The notes: a model not told the origin generated them from the letters alone. DNA of 64,000 nt from Fluviispira sanaruensis (GCF_004295685.1 NZ_AP019368.1:1616364-1680363); one strand, 5' to 3'. Counted from the stretch's first letter, positions 46,696-56,780 are shown. A program made the numbers and translations.

Positions 46696-47640
46696 TTAAT
46701 GTGCTTCAACAACAAATGCATTTTTCGAATTCATTTTAGAAATCCAAAATTCAGTTTTAATTTCATGAGCCAGAAAAGTATTTTGCATATTTTCTGCAAT
46801 AGTTAAGGCCATTTCTTTTGTTTCAGCTAGAGCAAAGAGTGTAGGTCCTGAACCAGAGAAAGAAGAAACAAGTGCTCCTGAATCAAGTGCGGCCTTTTTC
46901 ACTTCGTAAAATCCAGGTACGAGGTGAGCTCTCTGAGGTTCTATGATAAAATCCTGAGCTGATTTTTTGAGCAAAGCATTGTTAGCTTGATAGAGAGCTG
47001 CAATAAAAGATGCTGTATTTGCAGATTGTTTAATACATTCTTTCAGCGGAACACTTGTGCATAAAACCCCGCGTGCATGCTTTGTTTCAACTTTTAAATA
47101 GGGATGAATAAGCACACAATGTAAATTGGGTACGGGCAATTCAACAACATGAATCGGATCGGTTGATTGAATGAGGGTGATTCCCCCATAGAGGCAGGGC
47201 ACGATATTGTCCGCATGTTTTTGTCCGCAAGCAGCTTCTTCTCCTAGGAGGGCGTAATTCGATAACTCTTGCAAAGATAGAGGTTTCTTAAGGAAAGCAT
47301 TGAATGCTGTGAGGGCTGCAACAGCAGAGGCCGCAGAGCCTCCCATGCCAGATCCGAGCGCAATACCCTTTTTAATTGAAATAGAAAAACCATTTTGTAT
47401 ATTTAAATCTTCACACAGCTTTTGAATAACAACGGAAGCCGTATTTTTATTTGGATCCAGTGGAAGTTTTTCTTCACACTCAATATTATCAATAATTATT
47501 TTCCCATCAACCCTTTTTTTTAACGTAACAAAATCACCAGCACCATCAAATGAAAAACCTAAAATATCAAAACCAATTGAGACATTTGCACAAGTTGCTG
47601 GTGCAAATGCAGTGACAGAATTTAAATTTTCTTTTAACAT
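46696..47640 (-). CDS. thrB: Homoserine kinase
   Basis: The GHMP-family kinase makes O-phosphohomoserine. Its N-terminal TAFAPATCANVSIGFDILGF and the phosphate loop ALGSGMGGSAASAVAAL (near residue 92) are characteristic, and FSGSGPTLFAL is the third GHMP motif. The 314 residues are of standard size. It lies between thrA (15-bp gap) and thrC (12-bp gap) in one operon. Confidence 0.96.
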   Translation of the reverse strand: MLKENLNSVTAFAPATCANVSIGFDILGFSFDGAGDFVTLKKRVDGKIIIDNIECEEKLPLDPNKNTASVVIQKLCEDLNIQNGFSISIKKGIALGSGMGGSAASAVAALTAFNAFLKKPLSLQELSNYALLGEEAACGQKHADNIVPCLYGGITLIQSTDPIHVVELPVPNLHCVLIHPYLKVETKHARGVLCTSVPLKECIKQSANTASFIAALYQANNALLKKSAQDFIIEPQRAHLVPGFYEVKKAALDSGALVSSFSGSGPTLFALAETKEMALTIAENMQNTFLAHEIKTEFWISKMNSKNAFVVEAH

Positions 47641-47655
47641 GTAATTTTCCTTTAT

Positions 47656-50103
47656 TTAAGCTAGGGATGAAGCTAATCTTAAAAGATCGGCAAAAATTCC
47701 TGAGGCTGTTACTTCTGCACCTGCACCTGGTCCTTGAATTATAAGTGGTTGTTTTGAGTATCTGCGTGTATAAAAGATAAGCATATTGTCAGTGCCTTCC
47801 AAGCGACTAAAGGGATGGCTTTGCGCATAGGAATTTAAATTAATTTTGACTTCACCTGTTTTTGCAATTGAACCAACGTAACAAATTTTTTCATTTTTTG
47901 CGTTTGCTTTATCGACAAATTGTTTCATTTTATGATCAAAGTCTGGAAGTCTTTCTAAGAATTCATTTACATTGCACTCTTCAAGTTCTTTAGGAATTAA
48001 GCTGTGAATATCAATATTTTCGAGGGAAATATCAAAACCTATTTCTCGGGCTAGACAAATTAATTTTCTGGCTACATCCTGACCCGAGAGATCGGCTCTG
48101 GGATCTGGTTCAGTAAAGCCTTGTTTTTTTGCCGCATAAACAACTTCAGAAAACTTTTTGCCTTTAGCAAGTTCACTAAAAATATAACTTAAAGTACCAG
48201 AAACGATTCCCTCGATACTAATGATCTCATCCCCAGTTTTAATAAAATCTTGCAATGTGCTGATAACGGGTAATCCCGCACAAACAGTGGCTTCGTAATA
48301 GTAATGGCATTTCTTATCTTTTGCCAATGATTTTAAATTTTTATAATAAGTTAAATCGCCCCCATTGGCATGCTTATTTGGCGTTATAATATGAAGACCT
48401 TTATTGATAAAAGAGAGATATTTTTGGGCAATATTTATATCTGCTGTACAATCAATTAGCACCCCATGAGCGGATTCATCACTGGCAATGTGAGATGAAA
48501 ATTTTTCGATATCTATACATTCAGAATATTGTGCTAAATATTCTTGGCATAATGAGATATCCATTGACTTGTCCGTTAAGTACATTTTCTTAGAGTTCAT
48601 AATACCACGAACCGATAAATCAATTTGATATTTTGATTTTAGTTCTACAGATGCGCTTATTAATTGTTCAAAAAATGCTTTTCCGACTGAACCAAGTCCG
48701 ATCAGCCCAATAGCAAGAGTTTTATGGGAGAGATAAAAGCCTGAGTGAACAGCGTTGAGAGCTTTATTAATATCTTTTTTGTTTATTACAACTGAAATAT
48801 TTCTTTCAGAAGAACCTTGAGCAATGGCATTGATATTTATGTTTGCTTTTGCGAGTGTAGAGCAGAGTTTTCCAGCAACTCCAACGGAGCCAATCATTTC
48901 ATCGCCAATAATTGCTAAGATTGAACATTCATATTCAGCGGATATATTTTCGATTTGTCCTTTTTCAATCTCAAATTGTAAATTTTCTGAAAGAGTTTCA
49001 ATCGTCAATTCCGCATATTCTCGCGCAACAGCAAAGCAAATAGAGTGTTCAGAGCTAGCTTGCGAAATAAGAATAACAGATATATTCTTTTGCTGTATAA
49101 TTGAAAAAATACGTGCAGCAATTCCAGAGACACCGATCATACCAGCACCTTCAATATTAATAAGTGCGACATCATCAATGCCTGTAACACCTTTAATAAG
49201 GTGATCGGAAGTGTGAGGTTTATCAGAGATTTCTGTTCCTTTAATAAGGGAGTTAAAACTATTTTTAATAAAAATAGGAAACCCTTCTTCTTGTGCAGGT
49301 GATATAGTGCGAGGATGGATCACTTTTGCACCAAAATATGCCAACTCTAAAGCTTCTTTGTAAGAAAGTGATTCAATAGGGAAGGCATCTTTTACGCGGC
49401 TTGGATTTGCGCTTAATATTCCATCAACATCTTTCCAGATATATAATGCTTTTGCTTTAAAAAGTTTAGCAAAAACAGATGCAGAGAAGTCGCTCCCATT
49501 TCTACCTAAAGTCGTTCTTTTGCCAGATTCATTCCCAGCAATAAATCCAGTGACTATTAATTTCTCAAATTTATTATTTTGTAAAAAATGATTTAGAAGT
49601 GAAGAGCTTTTTTCCCACTGAATTGAAATGATATTATTTACATATTGAGTTCTTAAAACTTCAGTGGCATCAAGATAGCGTGAATCATAGAATTGCGATA
49701 GATAAAGCGATAATATTTGAGCTGACCATTGTTCACCAAAGCCTAAAATAAAATCTTGTATTTCCTTTGAATAGCTTGAAATATGCATGACTGCAAGTAA
49801 AGTATTTCGGATAGTAAGAAAATCACCTTTTATTTTATTTTTTAAGTCAGATGTATTTATTTCGAATTGGAGAGCATCAATTATTTCTAAATGCACATTT
49901 TCAAGTGACTCAAGCAACTCAAGAAAATTTTTTCCATGAGCTGCGTTGTTTAAAATCATTTGTAAAGTCGTAGTTGCATCTTTAATTGCTGAAACAACAA
50001 TAACTTCTTTGCCTTTGTTTAAAAGTTGTTTAATGGCCAGAAATCTTTGCGCATTGGCTATACTTGATCCACCAAATTTATGCACGATGATATCGTTTTC
50101 CAT
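47656..50103 (-). CDS. thrA: Bifunctional aspartokinase / homoserine dehydrogenase I
   Basis: The fused enzyme performs the first and third steps of threonine synthesis. The kinase starts VHKFGGSSIANAQRF; GRNGSDFSAS is near residue 210. Two ACT regulatory repeats cover about 300-455. The dehydrogenase begins AIGLIGLGSVGKAFF near residue 465, with SGTLSYIFSEL and GFTEPDPRADLSGQDVARKL as active-site motifs. The 815-residue length matches ThrA. AAGGG precedes the ATG. A candidate Thr/Ile-rich leader peptide lies about 95 bp upstream. Feedback by threonine through the ACT domains is expected from the family. Confidence 0.97.
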   Translation of the reverse strand: MENDIIVHKFGGSSIANAQRFLAIKQLLNKGKEVIVVSAIKDATTTLQMILNNAAHGKNFLELLESLENVHLEIIDALQFEINTSDLKNKIKGDFLTIRNTLLAVMHISSYSKEIQDFILGFGEQWSAQILSLYLSQFYDSRYLDATEVLRTQYVNNIISIQWEKSSSLLNHFLQNNKFEKLIVTGFIAGNESGKRTTLGRNGSDFSASVFAKLFKAKALYIWKDVDGILSANPSRVKDAFPIESLSYKEALELAYFGAKVIHPRTISPAQEEGFPIFIKNSFNSLIKGTEISDKPHTSDHLIKGVTGIDDVALINIEGAGMIGVSGIAARIFSIIQQKNISVILISQASSEHSICFAVAREYAELTIETLSENLQFEIEKGQIENISAEYECSILAIIGDEMIGSVGVAGKLCSTLAKANININAIAQGSSERNISVVINKKDINKALNAVHSGFYLSHKTLAIGLIGLGSVGKAFFEQLISASVELKSKYQIDLSVRGIMNSKKMYLTDKSMDISLCQEYLAQYSECIDIEKFSSHIASDESAHGVLIDCTADINIAQKYLSFINKGLHIITPNKHANGGDLTYYKNLKSLAKDKKCHYYYEATVCAGLPVISTLQDFIKTGDEIISIEGIVSGTLSYIFSELAKGKKFSEVVYAAKKQGFTEPDPRADLSGQDVARKLICLAREIGFDISLENIDIHSLIPKELEECNVNEFLERLPDFDHKMKQFVDKANAKNEKICYVGSIAKTGEVKINLNSYAQSHPFSRLEGTDNMLIFYTRRYSKQPLIIQGPGAGAEVTASGIFADLLRLASSLA

Positions 50104-50707
50104 GTTTTATATCCCTTTAATGATATGTTTTTTAATATTATAAAATTGTTAAAATAATTTTATAAAAAATATTATTTTTTATTGTTTAAATTTTGCTTAA
50201 ATGAACGTGAGTGTTGTCTGAGTGGAGTATGTAATAGGGGTGTTTTTAATTGATGAAATTTGTTTATAATTAAAAGACGCTCGCACTTTTAAGAATATCG
50301 GCTCAGAAGACTTCATAATTAACACCTTTCAAAGAAACCGCATTTGATGAAATAAATTCGAACTTTTTACTTATGTCTTTTTAAGTTCTCTTCATTCAGA
50401 AATAGAAGAGAGTTTAAATTTATAATTTATTTAGAATTGAAATTCAAGGTATTATAATGTTTTTTATTGAAATTAAACTCTGTTGCTTAATTTTTATGAA
50501 TATGTAAACAAGCGTGCATCTTAATATTATGCGTTCTTTAGCTAAAGAGTCCTCTCTTTTTATAAAATGACTTATCTTTCCAAATAAGCTAGCTTAATAT
50601 AGTCCTATGAACTTAGGGTTGCATTTTTCATTTAGTGTGTTTTAAGAATGATTATTGAGTTTACCAAAATACGGGTGACTCATTCTGCTAGAGAGAAAGG
50701 GAATATA
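50104..50707. other. 604-bp divergent intergenic region between thrA and fabV
   Basis: This region should hold the promoters of thrABC (leftward) and fabV (rightward). It is A+T-rich. Close to thrA is an A+T-only stem (TTATAAAATT with AATTTTATAA) but no G+C-rich terminator. Toward fabV there is a short hairpin (AAAGAG with CTCTTT) near 50540 with a T-rich tail. No gene was found except the possible short leader frame. Confidence 0.55.
50197..50286 (-). other. Candidate threonine/isoleucine-rich leader peptide upstream of thrA
   Basis: A GTG-started 29-codon frame ends with TPITYSTQTTLTFI before TAA: six Thr among its last 14 residues, plus four Ile in all. It lies on the thrA strand. It resembles the thrL idea of Thr/Ile-rich attenuation peptides. 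There is no good Shine-Dalgarno sequence and no clear G+C-rich terminator after it, so it may be accidental. Confidence 0.25.
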
Positions 50708-51898
50708 ATGATTATTGAACCAAAAATCCGTGGATTTATATGCACAACTGCGCATCCAACTGGGTGTGCTCAGCACGTACAAGATCAAATTAATTTTGTT
50801 AAAAACAATGAAAAAATCAAAGGTGCGCAAAAAGTTCTCGTAATAGGTGCTTCAACAGGTTATGGGCTTGCGAGTCGAATTGCGGCTGCCTATGGCACTG
50901 GAGCGGCAACTATAGGAGTCTTTTTTGAAAAGCCAGCAGAAGGCACCCGAACAGCGACAGCTGGGTGGTACAACACGGCAGCTTTTGAAAAGACTGCGCA
51001 CAGCGACGGGCTTTATGCAAAAAGTATCAATGGTGATGCCTTTTCGAATGAAATTAAGCAAAAAACCATTGATCTCATAAAACAAGATTTAGGGAAAGTT
51101 GACCTTGTTGTTTATAGTTTGGCTTCGCCAAGAAGGACTCATCCAACTACAGGAGAAAACTTTTCTTCTGCTCTTAAACCTATTGGTAAAACATATTCAG
51201 AGAAATCAATTAACCCAATGACAGGCGAAATCAAATCTGTGAGTATTGAACCTGCAGGGGATGGCGATATTGAAAATACAGTGCGTGTAATGGGGGGCGA
51301 GGATTGGGAGTTGTGGATCGATGCTTTGCAAAATGCAGGTGTATTAGCTGATAATGCTTTAACGATTGCATATTCTTATATTGGTCCTGTTTTAACCTAT
51401 CCTATTTATAGGGAAGGCACGATTGGGAAAGCTAAAGAACATTTAGAAAAAACAGCTGCTCTTATTTCAGATAAATTGCATAATATTGGTGGCAAAGCAT
51501 TTGTCTCAGTTAATAAAGCTGTTGTCACTCAATCGAGCTCTGCTATTCCAGTTGTTCCTTTATATATTTCTCTTCTTTTCCGTATTATGAAAAATAAAAA
51601 TATTCACGAAGACTGTATTGAACAAGCTTACAGATTATTTAATGAGCATTTATACTCTGGAAAAAACATCAGTACAGATAAAAAAGGCCTTATTCGCATA
51701 GATGATTGGGAAATGAGAGAAGATGTGCAAACTGAGGTATCCAAACTTTGGGAAAAAGTGAATTCAGAAAATATCAACGATTATTCCGATTTATCTGGAT
51801 ATCGCAATGATTTTTATAAACTGTTTGGTTTCGCTCTACCTCAGGTAGACTACAAAGCGGATGTTGAAATAAAGGTTGAGATCCCTTCTATTTCATAG
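50708..51898 (+). CDS. fabV: Trans-2-enoyl-ACP/CoA reductase (FabV)
   Basis: The triclosan-insensitive enoyl reductase of fatty acid synthesis is of the large SDR-like type. It begins MIIEPKIRGFICTTAHPTGC, binds NADH at VIGASTGYGLASRI, and has the long-spaced Tyr-x8-Lys active-site pair in YPIYREGTIGKAKEH. The longest frame starts at 50648, but AAGGG six bases before the ATG at 50708 gives 396 residues, the usual FabV length. A strong terminator follows. It stands alone, without other fab genes. Confidence 0.95.
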   Translation: MIIEPKIRGFICTTAHPTGCAQHVQDQINFVKNNEKIKGAQKVLVIGASTGYGLASRIAAAYGTGAATIGVFFEKPAEGTRTATAGWYNTAAFEKTAHSDGLYAKSINGDAFSNEIKQKTIDLIKQDLGKVDLVVYSLASPRRTHPTTGENFSSALKPIGKTYSEKSINPMTGEIKSVSIEPAGDGDIENTVRVMGGEDWELWIDALQNAGVLADNALTIAYSYIGPVLTYPIYREGTIGKAKEHLEKTAALISDKLHNIGGKAFVSVNKAVVTQSSSAIPVVPLYISLLFRIMKNKNIHEDCIEQAYRLFNEHLYSGKNISTDKKGLIRIDDWEMREDVQTEVSKLWEKVNSENINDYSDLSGYRNDFYKLFGFALPQVDYKADVEIKVEIPSIS

Positions 51899-51932
51899 TT
51901 TTAGACAGAAAAAGTCCGAAATGAGATTGCAT

Positions 51933-51971
51933 AGAGCCCGAAATAAATGCATAATTTCGGGCTCTTTTTTA
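51933..51971 (+). terminator. Intrinsic terminator after fabV
   Basis: A perfect 12-bp stem (AGAGCCCGAAAT with ATTTCGGGCTCT) encloses AAATGCATA and is followed by six T's, about 35 bp after the stop. Confidence 0.95.
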
Positions 51972-52164
51972 TATAATGTAAGCAAAGTCATTATTTTGTC
52001 GTACATATGTTAATACGATTATGAAATTTTTTTCCACAATTAGGATTGATATTTTTAACCTCAATGCAGTATTATTAAATAAATGATTTTTACTATTTTT
52101 TATTTGCAAAAGTGAATGATTTTTAATTTCGAGATGTTTTATAATTTTATTTGATGAGGTGAGT

Positions 52165-52794
52165 ATGAACTCAACGCTTGATATTATCAAACAAAGGACA
52201 TCCGTAAATAAATTTGATCCTGCAAAAACTATAAGTGAAAATGAAATTAAAGATCTGATAAGCTATGCAATCGAGTCGCCGTCTTCCTTTAATATTCAAC
52301 ATTGGCGTTTTATTGCTCTTACAAATAAAGCTGAAAAAGAAAAACTTAAAGCTGTGGCTTTCAATCAAGAAAAAATAACAGATGCATCTGTTACATTTAT
52401 CGTTTTAGGCGATATAAAAGGTCTCGAAAAAATGCCCGATATTTTATCATCAATTAAAACAGCAAATCTAATTGATCAACAAATGCATGATGGATGGCTG
52501 CAAATGGCAAATGGAATGTATAAAGAAAATCCAGCACTCGAAAGAGATGAAGCCATTCGATCAGCCTCTATGGCAGCTATGACTCTTATGCTTGCTGCTC
52601 AAGCTAAAGGTTTTGCAAGTGGTGCGATGATAGGTTTTGATCCTGTAGGTGTTAAGAAAGAATTTCAAATTCCCGACCGCTATGTGCCAGTCATGCTCCT
52701 TGCAGTCGGATATTTAAGTAATGGGAATTGGCCTAGAAAACCAAGGCTTTCAATAGACAGTATTTTAAGTTTTAATAAAATGAAACAATTTTAA
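52165..52794 (+). CDS. Nitroreductase-family FMN oxidoreductase
   Basis: The flavin enzyme opens with IIKQRTSVNKFDP and ESPSSFNIQHWRFIAL, the FMN-binding signature, and has MLAAQAKGFASGAMIGFDP later, as in YdfN/NfsB-like NAD(P)H oxidoreductases. At 209 residues it is normal. The frame opens at GTG 52159 but GAGG places the start at the ATG 52165. It may reduce quinones or nitro compounds; the natural substrate is not known. The HDOD gene follows 29 bp later. Confidence 0.9.
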   Translation: MNSTLDIIKQRTSVNKFDPAKTISENEIKDLISYAIESPSSFNIQHWRFIALTNKAEKEKLKAVAFNQEKITDASVTFIVLGDIKGLEKMPDILSSIKTANLIDQQMHDGWLQMANGMYKENPALERDEAIRSASMAAMTLMLAAQAKGFASGAMIGFDPVGVKKEFQIPDRYVPVMLLAVGYLSNGNWPRKPRLSIDSILSFNKMKQF

Positions 52795-52823
52795 TAATGT
52801 GACTTAAAGATGAAATATACTCT

Positions 52824-53657
52824 ATGGCGAACTTATATAATAAATTTGTTATACCTCCTTTAACTGAAAATATTGTGAGCTGTCTTTCTTCAATTTATAA
52901 AAATGAATTTATTATTGATACGATGGTTGAAAAAATTGCCAAAGATATTGGGTTATTTAATAAAATATTGTTGATCGCAAATTCGCAACGTTACGGCCAA
53001 GGGGTCCATACAAACGATTTAAAACAAGCTATTGTGCGAATTGGAATTATAAATCTTACTTTGGTTTTGACTTCTGAATATTATACTAATTATACTTCAA
53101 TAGAAGAAATTGGTTTCTTTAATTTAAAACAATTTAATCTCCATTCGAGTTGTGTTTCTCGTTTTGCGTTTGAAATTGCAAAAATTAAAAATTTACCTAC
53201 ATTACACGATGTCACTTTAGCTGCAGCTTTTCATGATATAGGTCTGCTTGCTCGTGCTATTTTGCATAAAGATATAATGAAGAATTTAGTTGAAAAGTGC
53301 GTTCAAGATAAAATTCAATTTTACAAAGCTGAAACGGAACTTAATATTACCTCACATGAAATTATAGGTTCAGATATTCTAAACGAATGGGGATTAAATA
53401 AAAATATTATCTTGCTTGTAAGGAATCATCATACAAAAGAAAATGTAAGATCATCAGATACAGATTATTTAGAGAAAGAGTTTATCATTTTGGAACTTGC
53501 TGATTTATTAGCACATAGAATTTCATGTGGATTTGAAGGTTATACAAGGGATGTCAGAGTTAATATGATGTTAATAGATAGGCTGGGGATATCCAAAGAT
53601 AAAATTGTTGAACTAATAAAAATTGTTAATCACTCCATGAATAGTTTTGGATTTTGA
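52824..53657 (+). CDS. HDOD domain signalling protein, second copy
   Basis: This 277-residue protein is paralogous to the HDOD protein at 41743: both share IGLFNKILLIANSQ-like and AAFHDIGLLARAIL segments and an almost identical region near SCGFEGYTRDVRVNMMLIDRLG at the end. The ribosome site is weak. Downstream the gene ends 5 bp from the convergent menD. A regulatory binding role is likely; no enzymatic residues are conserved. Confidence 0.83.
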   Translation: MANLYNKFVIPPLTENIVSCLSSIYKNEFIIDTMVEKIAKDIGLFNKILLIANSQRYGQGVHTNDLKQAIVRIGIINLTLVLTSEYYTNYTSIEEIGFFNLKQFNLHSSCVSRFAFEIAKIKNLPTLHDVTLAAAFHDIGLLARAILHKDIMKNLVEKCVQDKIQFYKAETELNITSHEIIGSDILNEWGLNKNIILLVRNHHTKENVRSSDTDYLEKEFIILELADLLAHRISCGFEGYTRDVRVNMMLIDRLGISKDKIVELIKIVNHSMNSFGF

Positions 53658-53662
53658 TATTT

Positions 53663-55273
53663 TTATAATTCTATATTATTAAATTCTTCGTTAAATGAAT
53701 CGGTTTGAAATTGATCGGGAAATATTTCATAAACATTGTGCTGAGTGTCTAGTAATTTAAAATTATTTATTTCATTCAGAGCGAGATATTCCATATTCCA
53801 CATTTTGCACCAGTGCTCTAATCTATAATTATGGATATTCTGACAGAAATTTCCAGCCATTCCTGAAAGGACTCGACCAAAAATTTTTCCGCCGCTATTA
53901 TTGATTACAATAAGGTGGGTATATAATGCTTTTTGATACTCTAAGACCCATGGAGCACTTAAGTCATATAGCGCAGTGAGATCTCCTATTATGGCAAAAT
54001 TTTGTGTGTCAATTGCGGAGAATCCATAAAAAGTTGATATTTGTCCATCAATTCCATTTAAACCACGTGAAGCTTCCACGTAGAAGTTTTTTTGATTGTA
54101 CTGAGCGGCTAAATCCCAATGGCGAATAGATAAACTGTTACCTAAATAAAGGCGAGAAAAATTTGGAATTATTTTTGATAGTGTATACATGATTGCTTGT
54201 TCAGAATTTGGATACTTAATAAATAATTCTTGTAGTTTTAAGAAAAACAAATTATCAAAATTTAAAAAGTTAATAACCTCTTCTGATTGTTCTCTAGAAT
54301 ATTTTTTATTGTAAAGAATGCTTTCTTTATCCGTTTCGATACAAAAATGCTTTGCTCTGGAGTGGCCAGGAAAAATATTGTCTGATAAAGAAATAACTTC
54401 TATATTCTTATAAATTTCTTCAAGATCCCGCCATATCCTATGGGTTGGGGTGTTCCCAATTTTAATCACTGTATCGATTTTGTAACCTGATTTTTTTGCA
54501 TTTATCCAGATCTTATCTGCGCATTTGATTTTCAAAGACGAGAGTTTTGATTCCTCTCTTAAATTTGAAATACTTTCAAGATAAACAGGTAAATTAATGT
54601 GGCATAATAAATCAATAATTATATCTTTATATTTATTATGAATTTGTGAGACTATTACAATTAAATTCTCCGCATTGTCTATTTTTTTGTATAAATTTTG
54701 GATAAATTGTTCTGGAATACGATAATGCGTAGGGCAATTGTCTACACCTGGAGTATGAAAGATCGCTTCTAGAGCACCAGATTGCAACGGTATGTCAAAA
54801 CAGACATTTATATGCAAAGGTTTATTTTTAGCACAACTCATAAATTCAAATTCTTGATCAGCTTCTATATCGTAACAAGAAGAGACATATTTACCAAAAA
54901 TATTATTTTGTTCTGCGCTTTGAGGTGCGCCTGTGCCACGAAATGATTTAGGTCTGTCCGCAGTAAGTAAAACAAGAGGCAGTCCAGAATAATAAGCTTC
55001 CATAGCAGGTGCTAAAAGTTCACCAACTGCCGTGCCAGAAGTTGTTATTACACATACAGGTTTATTAAGAGATTTTATTCGACCTATTGCATAAAAACCA
55101 GCAGATCTTTCATCAAAATGATTATATATGATTTTCTTATTTGCAGTTGACAAATTTATTAAGGTTTCAACTAAAGGAATATTTCTTGCTCCAGCACAGA
55201 CATAAAATTCAGAGACTCCCCAGTTAAGTAGTTTTTTTATTATATCGGATGAAATACTTCTATTGCTTTTCAT
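53663..55273 (-). CDS. menD: 2-succinyl-5-enolpyruvyl-6-hydroxy-3-cyclohexene-1-carboxylate synthase
   Basis: The thiamine-diphosphate enzyme commits isochorismate to menaquinone. Its N-terminal domain has YVCAGARNIPLVE, HFDERSAGFYAIG and TTSGTAVGELLAPAMEAYYSG, with LTADRPKSFRGTGAPQS as the substrate loop. ASRGLNGIDGQISTFYGF and IGDLTALYDLSA bind cofactor. The longest frame begins at a TTG (55324), but AAGGA seven bases before ATG 55273 favours a 536-residue protein. No other men genes are in the window. It follows the RCC1 genes after a terminator. Confidence 0.95.
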   Translation of the reverse strand: MKSNRSISSDIIKKLLNWGVSEFYVCAGARNIPLVETLINLSTANKKIIYNHFDERSAGFYAIGRIKSLNKPVCVITTSGTAVGELLAPAMEAYYSGLPLVLLTADRPKSFRGTGAPQSAEQNNIFGKYVSSCYDIEADQEFEFMSCAKNKPLHINVCFDIPLQSGALEAIFHTPGVDNCPTHYRIPEQFIQNLYKKIDNAENLIVIVSQIHNKYKDIIIDLLCHINLPVYLESISNLREESKLSSLKIKCADKIWINAKKSGYKIDTVIKIGNTPTHRIWRDLEEIYKNIEVISLSDNIFPGHSRAKHFCIETDKESILYNKKYSREQSEEVINFLNFDNLFFLKLQELFIKYPNSEQAIMYTLSKIIPNFSRLYLGNSLSIRHWDLAAQYNQKNFYVEASRGLNGIDGQISTFYGFSAIDTQNFAIIGDLTALYDLSAPWVLEYQKALYTHLIVINNSGGKIFGRVLSGMAGNFCQNIHNYRLEHWCKMWNMEYLALNEINNFKLLDTQHNVYEIFPDQFQTDSFNEEFNNIEL

Positions 55274-55416
55274 TTTTAATTCCTTGCTCATTTCCTTAAA
55301 AAAAGACGCAGGGTTTAAATACAATTATTATAATGTAATGTCTATCTATGATTGATTTTTGTAGATTATATGTTTAATAAAGTTAATAATCTTAGTTAAA
55401 TTGATTTTTTATAGGA

Positions 55417-55449
55417 GAAAAAAGTGGGCTTAAATAAATAAACCCACTT
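55417..55449 (-). terminator. Intrinsic terminator after the RCC1 lipoprotein genes
   Basis: On the minus strand AAGTGGG pairs with CCCACTT around a 14-base A+T loop and ends in a T run. It separates the first RCC1 gene from menD. Confidence 0.85.
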
Positions 55450-55467
55450 AGCATTAGTTTATATTGA

Positions 55468-56760
55468 TCAAAGATCATTTCTATTTAAAACTTTAACTGC
55501 AGTATAGGAGACAGTAGGACTCGCAACTCCTAGGAAGTCAGAAGTGCCGCCTGCTGGGGGTATAGTATTGTTACCCCAGCAATAAACATCATCATTATCT
55601 AGCAGAGCACATGTGTTATTGTCTGCTGCTGCTATGTCAATAACATTTGCTGCGGGAAGCCCCACAACTGCAATTGGTATAGCTGACTTATTTGGATTAT
55701 TTGAACTTGCGCCTAATTGACCAACTGAGTTATCACCCCAGCAAACGACGGATGCACCGTCGTTTGTGATTGCACATGTATGAACTTTACCTGCAACAAT
55801 TGCAGTTGCATGCGAGATTCCACTGACTTGTAGAGGCGTTTTATTAAATCCAGCGGGCGCTGTTGAAGAGCCTAGCTGCAGCTTATCATTCGTACCAAAG
55901 CAATATATGTTAGCGTTCGTATCTGTGTAGCAGAAGTGTGACTGCTCTCCGCTCGAAATATTTTTTACATTTGAAGCTATGAGGACAGGATTTGGGTTTG
56001 CTGGTGTGGATATAAATTGTCCCCAGCAATATAAATTTCCACTGACTGCAACTGCGCAAGGGTTAAAGTCTGAAGTTGCAATAGACTTAATAGGTTCTGG
56101 TAAGTTAATGGGCACTGCTGTGAGGCTAGATGGGGTGCTAGTGGATGATTGGGCTAGTTGCATTTGAGAATTTTGTCCCCAGCAAGAGACACTTTGTGTA
56201 CCAGAAAAAAGCACACACACATGCGAATCGCCAATTGCCATCATTTTAATTTGTTGACCCCCTAAATTTTTTACGACTTGAGGAGTTTGAGCTGGAGTGG
56301 CTGAGTTAACTTGATTTCCTAAGACCCCATCGTTTTGATCACCCCAGCATTTCATCCCTGATGATAAATAGGCGCAAGTTTGAAGATATCCAGCAGAAAT
56401 TGAAACTGCGTTCTCTAGTAAAATATCAGCTAAAACAGGTGTTTTTTGATTGATAAAGCCTGCTTTGTTGCTGCCAAGTTGAAAAACAGCATTGAAACCC
56501 CAGCATTTTACTTTGCCTGAAGACATTACGACACAGCTTGAGATATCCCCCATGCTGATAAGCCCATTTTCTGAACCAGAGGTGGTGTATAAAGGAACTT
56601 TCCCTGATTTCGTGGCGACTGAAGAAAGATCGTCCAAAGAATAAAAACTATTCAATGATACCACAGAATCATTTCCACTTCCCCCCCCGCCTTTTGAACA
56701 GGAGTAAAGTGTTTCAAAAATTAAAATAAGTGCAATTATTTTCATCAATAATATCTTCAT
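55468..56760 (-). CDS. RCC1-repeat lipoprotein (copy 1 of 3)
   Basis: The 430-residue product has a lipobox (LYSC, Cys at 21) followed by a Gly/Ser stretch, and seven RCC1 repeats. Each repeat carries Cys-x6-10-Cys-Trp/Phe-Gly, for example CVVMSSGKVKCWG and CALLDNDDVYCWG, giving a seven-bladed propeller with a possible disulfide per blade. Serine after the lipid Cys predicts outer-membrane delivery. It shares the end ...NRNDL with the two neighbours. GGAG precedes the ATG by seven bases. It is the last gene in a tandem of three; a terminator follows. A surface-exposed binding protein is inferred; partner unknown. Confidence 0.88.
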   Translation of the reverse strand: MKILLMKIIALILIFETLYSCSKGGGGSGNDSVVSLNSFYSLDDLSSVATKSGKVPLYTTSGSENGLISMGDISSCVVMSSGKVKCWGFNAVFQLGSNKAGFINQKTPVLADILLENAVSISAGYLQTCAYLSSGMKCWGDQNDGVLGNQVNSATPAQTPQVVKNLGGQQIKMMAIGDSHVCVLFSGTQSVSCWGQNSQMQLAQSSTSTPSSLTAVPINLPEPIKSIATSDFNPCAVAVSGNLYCWGQFISTPANPNPVLIASNVKNISSGEQSHFCYTDTNANIYCFGTNDKLQLGSSTAPAGFNKTPLQVSGISHATAIVAGKVHTCAITNDGASVVCWGDNSVGQLGASSNNPNKSAIPIAVVGLPAANVIDIAAADNNTCALLDNDDVYCWGNNTIPPAGGTSDFLGVASPTVSYTAVKVLNRNDL

Positions 56761-56780
56761 TTGACTTCTCCTTTTTTTAT

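Noticed and set aside
50524-50560. Terminator or small RNA in the fabV upstream region
   Set aside because: The stem is only six base pairs, and no gene ends there.
55979-56167. Antisense frame inside RCC1 copy 1
   Set aside because: It is a frame shadow of the repeats without its own ribosome site.
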